Shown here piece by piece: positions 1 to 8,146 of a stretch of 48,108 nucleotides of DNA. The stretch is from assembly GCF_900182745.1 (NCBI RefSeq), contig NZ_FXTY01000013.1, forward strand, positions 1 through 48,108, read 5' to 3'. A program made the position numbers and the translations under genes. The notes beneath the pieces were generated by a model that saw nothing but the letters and a program-made list of their open reading frames with translations, was not told the origin of the DNA and ran no database searches. Position 1 is the first letter of the stretch. Every line of letters starts with the position of its first letter. The DNA is from Shimia sagamensis. Lineage in GTDB: Bacteria; Pseudomonadota; Alphaproteobacteria; Rhodobacterales; Rhodobacteraceae.

Positions 1-69
1 CTGCGCTTCGCGATCCGCGAAGGTGGCCGCACCGTTGGGTCCGGTGTTGTGTCCAAAATCGTTGAGTAA
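1..69 (+). CDS. tuf: Elongation factor Tu, C-terminal fragment
   Basis: The first 22 codons of the window read as the extreme C-terminus of EF-Tu, ending in GSGVVSKIVE followed by TAA. EF-Tu is the GTPase that brings aminoacyl-tRNA to the ribosome. The segment RFAIREGGRTVGSGVV is a very conserved part of the third beta-barrel domain. The gene is cut by the window edge, so nothing can be said about its upstream neighbours. A strong terminator follows after 34 bp. Confidence 0.93.
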   Translation: MRFAIREGGRTVGSGVVSKIVE

Positions 70-103
70 TTGCGCCTAGCGTAATTCCTGCAACTTACTA
101 CGG

Positions 104-130
104 AAAGGCCGCCCATTGGGCGGCCTTTTT
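104..130 (+). terminator. Intrinsic terminator after tuf
   Basis: A perfect 8-bp stem (GGCCGCCC at 107-114 with GGGCGGCC at 118-125) has a 3-nt loop and is followed directly by five T residues (126-130). It lies 34 bp after the tuf stop codon and before the convergent gene at 149-880, so it ends tuf transcription. Confidence 0.9.
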
Positions 131-148
131 GCGTGTTAGGCGGGCGGA

Positions 149-880
149 TCAGTTACCCGTCTGAACCCAGGTTACAGCCTTGTTGAAGTCTTCGGCCGCG
201 AAGTGCTGTGCATCAACGCCAAAGGCATGTTTGCCAACTTTGGAGGCCATATTTTGCCAGCCAGCATCCCCAACAATTGCGGCGCGGGTCAACTGCTTCA
301 CATGGGCGCTTGCAAGCGCGAAATGATCGCGCAACGCGCCAAAGCCTTGCCAGCCATCAAATTCACGTAGATCAATCACCAGGCCAAACTGGCTTTTGCC
401 CGCCAGCAGGTTATCCAGGTCCGCGGATTTTCCTTCATAGATCGCGCTGTCGAGTTTGCCCATCAGCCGGACACAGATGGTGTTGTCATCGACCGCGTCG
501 ATCTGAATGGAGCCCAAGCTTTCACGCAGCCAGCGCCGCGCGTCCTCCGTCTCTGACAAATCAAACAACGCGACCGGGCAGGGCATCAGCACGCCAAACA
601 CCGAGATCAACCGCTTCATGGTGGCGTCGTCCGTGGCGATGGCGCAGCGATCAAAACCGCGCCAATGCTTGAACCCCATGCGGCTGTCTTGCCACATGGC
701 ACCTGCGGTAAAATCACCCGGTCCACCGTCCAAAATCACCAGGAGGCGTATGTTTTCGGCTTGCTCTATGGCCCGGTCAATCGCCGGGGTAAGGCTGTTG
801 GTGTAATCGCTCTCTGTGATCGGTGCAGTCATGCGGACCTCAAGAAATCCCGGCCCACCAACTTCTGTAACTTCAATCAT
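149..880 (-). CDS. Tandem SpoIIAA-like (STAS-related) domain protein
   Basis: A 243-residue soluble protein without signal peptide or membrane segment. It appears to be two copies of a SpoIIAA-like fold: residues 1-120 (MIEVTEVGGPGFLEVRMTAP..., then LLVILDGGPGDF and RCAIATDD) and residues 121-243 (IDAVDDNTICVRLMGKLDS, then FGLVIDLREFDGW and RAAIVGDAGW). Members of this family are usually single-domain proteins of about 120 residues and their function is unknown; some sit near membrane or stress genes. The start is supported by an AGGTGA ribosome binding site a few bases upstream of ATG. It is convergent with tuf and divergent from the peptide transporter, so it is probably a single-gene unit. 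The duplication is inferred from the repeated motif order, not from an alignment score. Confidence 0.75.
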   Translation of the reverse strand: MIEVTEVGGPGFLEVRMTAPITESDYTNSLTPAIDRAIEQAENIRLLVILDGGPGDFTAGAMWQDSRMGFKHWRGFDRCAIATDDATMKRLISVFGVLMPCPVALFDLSETEDARRWLRESLGSIQIDAVDDNTICVRLMGKLDSAIYEGKSADLDNLLAGKSQFGLVIDLREFDGWQGFGALRDHFALASAHVKQLTRAAIVGDAGWQNMASKVGKHAFGVDAQHFAAEDFNKAVTWVQTGN

Positions 881-1115
881 GTCTTCACCTAAATAAACAA
901 ACTGTTCGGTCAGGGTGGCATAGGGAGCGCAGCCAGATCAAAGAAAGTTTGACCTTTTGGCTTGGGGTGTAGGGCGCTGCGAGAAACCACGTGGCTTAAA
1001 TGGCTTAACTTGTTCACAAAAAAGTGTGGTCATCTTGATTTTGTACCGGCCTCGGGGTGACACTGTCTCATGCACCCGCTCCAGTCACAGCGGATCGAAG
1101 AACAGGGGAAATGTC

Positions 1116-2681
1116 ATGAGACACATGTTAAGCGCGGCCGTCCTGGCCGCCGTTTGTGCTGCACCGGTTGCAGCTGAAGACTTTAAATGGGCCGGCACCA
1201 CCGACCCACAAACCATGGACCCACATGCGGTGAACTCCGCGCCGGTTCTGGGTTTTTTGAACAATGTCTACGAAGGCTTGGTGCGCCGTGGACAGGATAT
1301 GTCGATTGAGCCAGCGCTGGCAACAAGCTGGGAACCCATTGGGGACGGCGAAGGCTGGCGCTTCCATCTGCGTGAAGGCGTGACCTTTCACGATGGCAAC
1401 ACGTTTGACGCCGAAGACGTGCTGTTCTCTTATGAGCGCGCCTCCAATGAAGTGTCTGACACCCGTAGCTGGTTTGCACCGGTGTCCGAGGTGAAAATGG
1501 TCGACAGCAAGACCGTCGACATTCTGACCAAAGCCCCCAACCCGATTTTTCCGGACAGCATCGCCAACTGGATGATCGTGGACAAGGGCTGGGCTGAAGC
1601 CAACAATGCCGCACTGCCGGACAAGGAAAACGGCAACTACGCCACGCTGAACGCCAATGGCACCGGTGCGTTTATGGTGACGGAACGTGAGCCGGGCCTG
1701 CGCACGCAGCTCAAGCCATTTGACGGCTGGTGGGACGACGCCACCCACAACATCACGGTGGCAGAGTTCACCCCAATCCAGAACCCGGCCACCGCTGTGG
1801 CGGCGTTGCTGTCTGGTGAAGTGGACATGATCAACCCGGTGCCGATTCAGGATGCTGCGCGCCTGCAGGGTCAGGATGGCGTTCAGGTCATTCAGGGCAT
1901 TGAGGCCCGCGTGATCATGCTTGGCTTTGCTCAAGAGTCTGACGTGCTGAAATATGGCGCGGATGCTGGCAAACCAAACCCGTTCAAAGATGCACGAGTG
2001 CGTGAAGCCGTGTCCAAAGCGGTAAACGTCGACGCGATCCTGAAAACCATCATGCGCGGTAATGCGGAGCCAGCGAGCCAGTTGGTCAGCCCGGCCATGC
2101 GTGGTTATTCCTCGGCCAATATGGACCGCCCGGCCTATGATGTGGACGGCGCCAAGGCTCTGCTGATGGAAGCGGGCTATGCTGATGGGTTTTCCTTTGG
2201 CTTGAAGTGTCCCAACAACCGCTACCTGAATGACGAAGCGGTCTGTCAGGCCGTGACCGCCATGCTCGCAAAGGTGGGCATTGATGCACAACTGGATGCG
2301 ATGCCGGTGTCCAACTACTGGCCAGAGCTGCGGGCGGATAATTTTGACATGTATCTGCTGGGTTGGTCGCCTGGCACCTTTGATGCGGAGCACCCAATCC
2401 GCTTCCTCGCGCACACACCGAATTCTGAGAAGAAGCTCGGCAGCTGGAACTTTGGCGGCTACTCCAATGCCAAAATCGACGAGATGTTGCCAATGATCCA
2501 ATCGGAGATTGATGACGGCAAACGCCAAATGATGCTCGACGAATCCGCGGCGATTCTGCAGGCGGAGACAGCCTATGTGCCGATGTACGTACAACCTTTG
2601 GTATGGGGCACGCGGGACAACGTCACCCTGACCCAACGCCCGGATAATTTCTTTATCCTGCGGTGGGTGAACGTGCAATAA
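1116..2681 (+). CDS. Peptide-type ABC transporter substrate-binding protein (family 5)
   Basis: A 521-residue periplasmic binding protein that captures oligopeptides or similar solutes for the permease encoded downstream. Residues 1-21 form a Sec signal peptide (MRHMLSAAVLAAVCAAPVAA, cleavage before EDFKW). The family 5 signature follows: LATSWEPIGDGEGWRFHLREG, then VTFHDGNTFDAEDVLFSYER, and the late segment FDMYLLGWSPGTFDAEHPIRF. The ATG at 1116 is chosen because AGGGGAA lies just upstream and because the longer open frame would put 53 unlikely residues before the signal peptide. It is the first gene of a four-gene operon closed by the terminator at 6437. The substrate cannot be read from sequence; dipeptides, glutathione, opines and nickel complexes are all carried by relatives. 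Confidence 0.93.
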   Translation: MRHMLSAAVLAAVCAAPVAAEDFKWAGTTDPQTMDPHAVNSAPVLGFLNNVYEGLVRRGQDMSIEPALATSWEPIGDGEGWRFHLREGVTFHDGNTFDAEDVLFSYERASNEVSDTRSWFAPVSEVKMVDSKTVDILTKAPNPIFPDSIANWMIVDKGWAEANNAALPDKENGNYATLNANGTGAFMVTEREPGLRTQLKPFDGWWDDATHNITVAEFTPIQNPATAVAALLSGEVDMINPVPIQDAARLQGQDGVQVIQGIEARVIMLGFAQESDVLKYGADAGKPNPFKDARVREAVSKAVNVDAILKTIMRGNAEPASQLVSPAMRGYSSANMDRPAYDVDGAKALLMEAGYADGFSFGLKCPNNRYLNDEAVCQAVTAMLAKVGIDAQLDAMPVSNYWPELRADNFDMYLLGWSPGTFDAEHPIRFLAHTPNSEKKLGSWNFGGYSNAKIDEMLPMIQSEIDDGKRQMMLDESAAILQAETAYVPMYVQPLVWGTRDNVTLTQRPDNFFILRWVNVQ

Positions 2682-2793
2682 TGCTGCCTAAAAATGAGGC
2701 AGCGGGCAATGTTCGCTGCCTTGTGCGCTGCACTTGACCTGCGCCCTTTGAGAGCGCAAGGCTCGCGTTAATAAAAATAAAAGGGACGCAGTG

Positions 2794-3774
2794 ATGCTGA
2801 CGTATGTCTTAAAAAGAGTACTACAGTCCGCATTGGTTCTTCTGGTCGTAGGCCTTGTCGCCTTCAGCATGTTTCGGTTTGTCGGGGATCCGATCGACAA
2901 CATGCTTGGTCAGGAACGAACCGATGCTGACATCGCCCGCCTTCGGGCGGACCTGGGGCTGGATCAGCCTTTTCCTGTGCAATACTACAAGTTTCTCGAA
3001 AATGCCGTTCAGGGGGATTTTGGCATAAGCTTTCGTCAAGGCCGCCCGGTGGCGGAAATCCTTGTCGAACGTGCGCCAGCCACGCTGGAACTGGCGGCTG
3101 TCAGTGGTTTCTTGGCGATCAGCATTGGTATTGGTCTTGGAGTATTCACCGCCATTCGCAAGGATGGCTTCCTTGCCAATATGATCATGTCAGTCTCGCT
3201 CATAGGGGTGTCTTTGCCCACCTTCCTTATCGGTATCCTGCTTATCTACTTGTTCTCGGTGGAGCTGGGATGGCTCCCCTCATTTGGACGTGGGGAGGTC
3301 GTCCATATTGGGTGGTGGAGTACGGGGCTTCTGACCGCGTCAGGGCTCAAAGCCTTGATCCTGCCGTCGATCACGTTGGGCCTGTATCAGATGACCCTGA
3401 TCATGCGGCTTGTGCGCTCAGAGATGCTTGAAGTGCTGCGGCAGGACTATGTGCGCTTTGCCCGTGCCCGTGGTTTGAATGAGCGTACGGTGAATTTCCG
3501 CCACGCCTTGAAAAACACGCTGGTGCCAGTGATCACCGTGACTGGCTTGCAGCTTGGATCGATCATCGCCTTTGCGATCATCACGGAGACCGTGTTCCAA
3601 TGGCCCGGTGTGGGCCTGCTGTTCATCAACGCGATCCAGTTTGTCGACATCCCTGTGATGGCCGCCTACCTGATGCTGATCTCGGTGATGTTTGTTGGCA
3701 TCAACCTGATTGTTGACCTGCTGTATTTCGCAATTGATCCGCGCCTGCGCACGGACGGGAAAGGGGCGCACTGA
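2794..3774 (+). CDS. Peptide ABC transporter permease, DppB type
   Basis: A 326-residue inner-membrane permease. The N-terminus MLTYVLKRVLQSALVLLVVGLVAF is the first helix of the DppB/OppB family, and the cytoplasmic EAA loop is visible as YVRFARARGLNERTVNFRHA. About six membrane segments are present. The start is ATG 2794, because AGGG at 2782-2785 has normal spacing to it; the GTG at 2791 is closer than usual. The stop codon overlaps the ATG of the next gene (ATGA), which indicates translational coupling of the two permease subunits. A 112-bp gap separates it from the binding-protein gene. Confidence 0.92.
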   Translation: MLTYVLKRVLQSALVLLVVGLVAFSMFRFVGDPIDNMLGQERTDADIARLRADLGLDQPFPVQYYKFLENAVQGDFGISFRQGRPVAEILVERAPATLELAAVSGFLAISIGIGLGVFTAIRKDGFLANMIMSVSLIGVSLPTFLIGILLIYLFSVELGWLPSFGRGEVVHIGWWSTGLLTASGLKALILPSITLGLYQMTLIMRLVRSEMLEVLRQDYVRFARARGLNERTVNFRHALKNTLVPVITVTGLQLGSIIAFAIITETVFQWPGVGLLFINAIQFVDIPVMAAYLMLISVMFVGINLIVDLLYFAIDPRLRTDGKGAH

Positions 3775-4715
3775 TGTCTGACCAAACTTCAACCGCACCG
3801 CAGTCCCGTCTGGCCAAAGCGCTGGACAGTGATTTTTTCTACAACTTCCGCAGGTCACCGGTGGCCGTGGTGTCTTTCGTCGCGGTAATGCTCTTGGTGC
3901 TGAGCTCCGCCTTTGCACCGCTGATCGCGCCATATGATCCGTTTGATCCGGGTTCTCTGGATCTGATGAACGGGTTCACCGCACCGATGGCGCCCAATGA
4001 TTTCACTGGCGATGTCTTCTGGCTTGGCACTGATGACCAGGGTCGTGACGTGTTCTCCACCATTCTCTACGGCATGCGTGTGTCACTGTTTGTGGGCTTT
4101 GCCGCGGTAAGCTTTGCCATGGTGCTGGGCATCACACTGGGTCTTGTGGCTGGATACGTTGGTGGCTGGGTTGAAACCATCATCATGCGGGCTGCCGATG
4201 TGCAGCTGACTTTCCCGGCCATTCTGGTCGCCATGCTGATCTTTGGCATCGCCAAAGGGGTGATCCCAATTCAGCACCATGATCAGATGGCCATCTGGGT
4301 GCTGATTGTGGCGATTGGTTTGTCTGACTGGGTGCAATTTGCCCGCGTGGTGCGCGGTGCAACACTGGTGGAGAAAGACAAAGAGTACGTGCAGGCCGCG
4401 CGAATGATAGGTCGCGGCCGTGGCATCATCATGCTGCGTCATATCCTGCCAAACGTGCTCTCGCCGGTGTTGGTCATTGCGACCATCTCCTTGGCGCTGG
4501 CCATCATCGCGGAGGCAACACTGTCCTTCCTCGGTGTGGGTGCGCCACCTACGCAACCGTCTCTGGGCACCTTGATCCGTATTGGTCAGGGTTACCTGTT
4601 CTCTGGCGAGTGGTGGATCATCTTGTTCCCCTCCGTCACGCTTTTGGCCCTGGCGCTGTCTGTGAACCTGTTGGGTGACTGGCTGCGTGATGCATTGAAC
4701 CCGAGGTTGCAGTGA
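3774..4715 (+). CDS. Peptide ABC transporter permease, DppC type
   Basis: A 313-residue permease that pairs with the DppB-type subunit. It has the DppC features: an N-terminal region with RRSPVAVVSFVAVMLLVLSS as the first helix, the segment FWLGTDDQGRDVFSTILYG, and the EAA loop YVQAARMIGRGRGIIMLRHI followed by LPNVLSPVLVIATISLALAI. The C-terminus GDWLRDALNPRLQ is typical. The ATG overlaps the stop of the upstream permease by one base, and its own TGA overlaps the start of the ATPase gene, so the three genes are translationally coupled. Confidence 0.92.
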   Translation: MSDQTSTAPQSRLAKALDSDFFYNFRRSPVAVVSFVAVMLLVLSSAFAPLIAPYDPFDPGSLDLMNGFTAPMAPNDFTGDVFWLGTDDQGRDVFSTILYGMRVSLFVGFAAVSFAMVLGITLGLVAGYVGGWVETIIMRAADVQLTFPAILVAMLIFGIAKGVIPIQHHDQMAIWVLIVAIGLSDWVQFARVVRGATLVEKDKEYVQAARMIGRGRGIIMLRHILPNVLSPVLVIATISLALAIIAEATLSFLGVGAPPTQPSLGTLIRIGQGYLFSGEWWIILFPSVTLLALALSVNLLGDWLRDALNPRLQ

Positions 4716-6433
4716 TGAGCGATACAGTTCTAGATATCGAAGGCCTTTCGGTCCATTTCCCAACCCGCCGCAAGCTGTTTGTGGCGGTCAACAAAGCCAA
4801 TCTTGCGGTTGAGCCGGGCGAAATCCACGGTCTTGTGGGAGAATCCGGTGCGGGTAAATCCACCATCGGCGCCGCTGTGATGGGCTTGCTGGAGCGCCCC
4901 GGTCACATCGCTGAAGGCACGGTGAGCTTCAAAGGCGAGCACATCAGCGGGCGTGATGCGGACGGCATGCGCGCGTTGCGGGGCGCGAAGATCTCGATGA
5001 TCTTCCAAGACCCGCTGACCTCGCTCAATCCGCTTCTCACGGTGGAACAACAGCTGGTGGAAACCATCCAGTTCCATCTGAAGCTGTCCGATGCGGACAG
5101 CCTGACACGCGCTGTCGCGCTTTTGGATCGGGTTGGTATTCCTGACCCATCTGAGCGTATCAAGCAGTACCCGCATCAGTTCTCTGGCGGTATGCGCCAA
5201 CGTGTGGTGATTGCGCTTGCGCTGTGCTCAGAGCCTGATGTGATCATCGCCGATGAGCCCACCACGGCGCTTGACGTGTCTATTCAGGCGCAAATCCTAG
5301 AGTTGATCAAAGAGTTGGCGCGCGAACGTCAGACCGGCGTGATCCTGATCACCCACGACATGGGAGTGATCGCGGACACCACCGACAAGGTGACCGTGAT
5401 GTATCAGGGTAAGGTGGTGGAAAGCGGCACAACCGCGCAAGTGCTTGGTGCACCAACGCATGAGTACACCAAGTCGCTCATCGCCGCTGTGCCACGTCCA
5501 ACTCTGAAAGTGCACCGTTTCCCGCAGTTGTCTTACGGCGGCCGTCAGATCGCGTTCCACATCGACGATCTGGCCCGCAATTGGGAGCGTCCGGAACCCA
5601 GCAAATCTGGCACGTTGCTAAAGGTTGAAGGGCTTACCAAGACCTTTTTGGCCCGCAATGCGATCATTCCGTCGCGGCGCAAGTATTTCACGGCGGCGGA
5701 TAAGGTCAGCTTTGACATCCGCGAAGGTGAAGTCTTTGGCATCGTAGGGGAAAGTGGGTCCGGCAAGTCGACCGTCGCGCGCATGATTGCGACGCTGTAT
5801 CAGACCAACGGTGGCAAGATCTTCTTTGATGATGAAGAAATCACGCAACTGAAAACTGCCAAGGATCTGGAGAGCTATCGCCGCCAGATCCAAATGATCT
5901 TCCAGGATCCGTTCTCCAGCCTCAACCCGCGTATGCGTGTGGATGAGATCATTGCGGAGCCAGTGAAGCACCACAAGCTGTTGGAAGGCGACGCCATTCA
6001 GCACCGTGTGGATGAACTTCTGGAACGTGTGGGCTTGGGCTCTGACGCAGGGCGCAAATACCCGCATGAGTTCTCCGGTGGGCAGCGCCAGCGGATCTCA
6101 ATTGCGCGCGCTCTGGCAACCCAGCCACGTTTTCTGATCTGTGATGAGCCAACCTCGGCACTCGACGTGTCCATTCAGGCGCAAATTTTGAACATCCTCA
6201 AGGATCTTCAGGAACACCTAGGGCTGACCATGCTCTTCATCAGCCACGACCTGCCGGTGGTGCGCCAGATGTGCGACCGTGTTGGCGTTATGCGTCAGGG
6301 GCAGATGGTGGAAGTAGCGGATACCGAAACGTTGTTTGCTGCGCCCAAAGAGGCCTACACACGAGAGCTTTTGAGTTTGATGCCCAAGCTCGAGGGGCTT
6401 TCCACGGAAGGTCTCGAAGACGAGATTGTATGA
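4715..6433 (+). CDS. Fused dual-domain peptide ABC transporter ATPase (DppD-DppF type)
   Basis: A 572-residue cytoplasmic protein with two complete ABC ATPase domains, equivalent to DppD and DppF joined. Domain 1 has Walker [10 protein letters not shown], signature [15 protein letters not shown] and Walker [13 protein letters not shown]. Domain 2 starts near residue 295 and has [24 protein letters not shown] and [12 protein letters not shown]. Both sites look catalytically intact. The oligopeptide-type C-terminal extension follows domain 1 ([17 protein letters not shown]). Such fusions are common in alphaproteobacterial peptide importers. ATG 4715 overlaps the preceding stop; a GTG three bases earlier is possible. 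It is the last gene of the operon. Confidence 0.93.
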   Translation: MSDTVLDIEGLSVHFPTRRKLFVAVNKANLAVEPGEIHGLVGESGAGKSTIGAAVMGLLERPGHIAEGTVSFKGEHISGRDADGMRALRGAKISMIFQDPLTSLNPLLTVEQQLVETIQFHLKLSDADSLTRAVALLDRVGIPDPSERIKQYPHQFSGGMRQRVVIALALCSEPDVIIADEPTTALDVSIQAQILELIKELARERQTGVILITHDMGVIADTTDKVTVMYQGKVVESGTTAQVLGAPTHEYTKSLIAAVPRPTLKVHRFPQLSYGGRQIAFHIDDLARNWERPEPSKSGTLLKVEGLTKTFLARNAIIPSRRKYFTAADKVSFDIREGEVFGIVGESGSGKSTVARMIATLYQTNGGKIFFDDEEITQLKTAKDLESYRRQIQMIFQDPFSSLNPRMRVDEIIAEPVKHHKLLEGDAIQHRVDELLERVGLGSDAGRKYPHEFSGGQRQRISIARALATQPRFLICDEPTSALDVSIQAQILNILKDLQEHLGLTMLFISHDLPVVRQMCDRVGVMRQGQMVEVADTETLFAAPKEAYTRELLSLMPKLEGLSTEGLEDEIV

Positions 6434-6436
6434 CAA

Positions 6437-6466
6437 GAAAACGCCGCTCCTTAGAGCGGCGTTTTC
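6437..6466 (+). terminator. Intrinsic terminator of the peptide transporter operon
   Basis: A 12-bp perfect stem, AAAACGCCGCTC (6438-6449) with GAGCGGCGTTTT (6454-6465), has a 4-nt loop and ends in T residues. It starts four bases after the stop codon of the ATPase gene. Because the stem ends in A and T on both sides it could act in both directions. Confidence 0.9.
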
Positions 6467-6547
6467 ACATCCGGGGTGCGACCAATCAGGTTCTGGTCCC
6501 ACGCGACAACTGCTGTCAGAGTGCGCACAGAGCTTTAGGAGCATTCC

Positions 6548-7048
6548 ATGACAGATCAATCCACCGCCGTCATTCCAAAGCAACGCGAGGGTGAGGACCG
6601 CCTGGCGTTTGACCCAATGGAGCGGGTGGATGCGCAGCTGCGGTTTATTGGCAGGATCGAAACGCCTTGGAAGCGTGGCGACTGCCCCAAAAATGTGACC
6701 CGTGCCCGCGAAACCGGCCAAGAGGCACGCGTTGTTCTAGAGCCGGGGTTTGCGCAAGGTCTCAGTGGGCTGGAAGTTGGGCAAGGGATTTTGCTGTTTT
6801 ACTGGATGCATCAAGCGCGGCGCGATCTGATCACCCAGCGGCCCCGGCACCGGGAGACAGCAAGTGGCACCTTTGCGCTGCGCTCTCCCAACCGTGTGAA
6901 CCCAATTTCACTGTCTGCGGTGCGTATCACGTCGCTTGATTTGGAGGCGGGCGTGATTGGTATCGATGCCATCGACTGTTTTGACGGCACGCCAGTGCTC
7001 GACATCAAACCCAGCGCACCGGCTGTGGATGTCCCGCCTGAGCTGTAG
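6548..7048 (+). CDS. trmO: tRNA m6t6A37 methyltransferase TrmO-like (TsaA/UPF0066 family)
   Basis: A 166-residue protein of the TsaA-like family. Family members methylate N6 of threonylcarbamoyl-adenosine at position 37 of certain tRNAs using S-adenosylmethionine. The diagnostic motif is FALRSPNRVNPISLSAVRI (RSPNR-NPI-LS), followed by GVIGIDAIDCFDGTPVLDIKP, both conserved in TrmO. The N-terminal LRFIGRIETPWKRGDCPKN is also typical. The E. coli protein is longer and carries a C-terminal extension that is absent here, as in many alphaproteobacterial members. The ATG has a TTTAGGAG ribosome binding site. It lies alone, after the transporter terminator. Confidence 0.85.
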   Translation: MTDQSTAVIPKQREGEDRLAFDPMERVDAQLRFIGRIETPWKRGDCPKNVTRARETGQEARVVLEPGFAQGLSGLEVGQGILLFYWMHQARRDLITQRPRHRETASGTFALRSPNRVNPISLSAVRITSLDLEAGVIGIDAIDCFDGTPVLDIKPSAPAVDVPPEL

Positions 7049-7051
7049 AGG

Positions 7052-7264
7052 TTAGCGCGCCAGAACGCGCGGGCGGGTTGGGGCGGTGTGTGGCCAAATT
7101 CTGCGGTTTTTGTTGCTGGAGACTTTGGGTTTCACCGCAAAATCATCATCTCCGCAAGCGGCAACAATAAATGCACCCGTGCGATTTGCACGACGCGCTG
7201 GAGGGCGCGCATCTTGCGATTGGCTGCGTGGTAGTACCCAGACTGACAAATGTGTTTTTGTCAT
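7052..7264 (-). CDS. Small basic hypothetical protein
   Basis: A 70-residue open frame (MTKTHLSVWVLP ... TAPTRPRVLAR) with 13 Arg and 4 Lys, no membrane segment and no recognised domain. It ends three bases from the stop of trmO on the other strand. Support for coding: a full AAGGGAATAGGATCT sequence upstream of the ATG gives a plausible ribosome binding site, and the composition differs from random antisense translation of intergenic DNA. It could be a conserved small Roseobacter protein, but this is a guess and no homologue can be named. Confidence 0.4.
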   Translation of the reverse strand: MTKTHLSVWVLPRSQSQDARPPARRANRTGAFIVAACGDDDFAVKPKVSSNKNRRIWPHTAPTRPRVLAR

Positions 7265-7576
7265 AGATCCTATTCCCTTACGAGCCGCGCCTTGGTGAGA
7301 GAATCGATTTGGGCAGACGCGGTGATAACGACACAGGAAAACCGTAGCCAGAATTGGTTAACGAAGAGTCAGTGGTTAAGTGGTGGTTTCGACCCCGCAG
7401 ATTTTTGTGGTTTTCATGTGTGTTTTTGGCCGCCCGGCTGATTGCACTTGCCGATGGCAAAAGGGTGCTGGTATCGCAGGTGTAATGACACAGATTTGGC
7501 AATCATTTCTCATGTGCAAAGCACTGGCCGGTGACGGGCGTCACGTCGGCTTGTCTCCCCGACAGCGCAGGCTGCC
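7265..7576. other. Intergenic region upstream of the first Lrp gene
   Basis: About 310 bp without a credible gene. It would hold the promoter of the small minus-strand protein and that of the Lrp gene. The hexamer GGTTAA occurs twice (around 7355 and 7373) but no palindrome or hairpin of note is visible. Confidence 0.5.
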
Positions 7577-8065
7577 ATGAGGCTGGATGATCGGGACATC
7601 AAAATTCTCTCCGTGCTGACGCGCGAAGGCCGCATCACCAAAGCTGCGCTGGCTGAGGAAATTGGTTTGTCACCCACGCCGTGTTGGGACCGCCTTAAAA
7701 AGCTGGAAAAGGCCGGTCTAATCGAAGGCTACGGCGCGCGTATCAATCTCAAGAAGCTTGCCCCCAGTGTGACAGTGTTTGTGTCCGCAGAAATTGCCGA
7801 CCACACCGCGGCCAGTTTTCGGGCTTTTGAGGCAGCGATGCAGCGCTATGACGAAGTGGTGGCCTGTTGGGCGCTTGGTGGTGGCTTTGATTACCTGCTG
7901 CAAATTGTGACCAGCGACATTGATGCCTATCAGCGTTTGATTGATGAAATGCTGGACGCCCGCATCGGTCTGTCACGCTATTTTACCTACATCGTGACCA
8001 AGCCTGTGAAAGAGCACGGCGCGCCGCCGTTTGATATGCTTCTGGGAGCCACTGAGCACAGCTAA
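7577..8065 (+). CDS. Lrp/AsnC family transcriptional regulator
   Basis: A 162-residue DNA-binding regulator. Residues 1-60 are the AsnC-type helix-turn-helix (LDDRDIKILSVLTREGRITK, then LSPTPCWDRLKKLEKAGLI), and residues 65-155 form the RAM ligand-binding domain (VTVFVSAEIADHT, then ACWALGGGFDYLLQIVTSD). Lrp-family proteins respond to amino acids and often regulate an adjacent gene. The aldehyde dehydrogenase starts 81 bp downstream in the same direction, so it is the obvious target, although this is inference. No good ribosome binding site precedes the ATG. Confidence 0.92.
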   Translation: MRLDDRDIKILSVLTREGRITKAALAEEIGLSPTPCWDRLKKLEKAGLIEGYGARINLKKLAPSVTVFVSAEIADHTAASFRAFEAAMQRYDEVVACWALGGGFDYLLQIVTSDIDAYQRLIDEMLDARIGLSRYFTYIVTKPVKEHGAPPFDMLLGATEHS

Positions 8066-8146
8066 ATCCTCTGCGATCTCCCAAAACTTCGGACAAATCT
8101 TCTGTCTGCTTGCGGCATTTTCTCCTCAAATAGAGGAGGCATTACA

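Noticed and set aside
1128..2678. 516-codon open frame antisense to the peptide-binding protein
   Set aside because: It mirrors a well-supported gene with signal peptide and operon context; its composition (many His, Arg) is that of a shadow.
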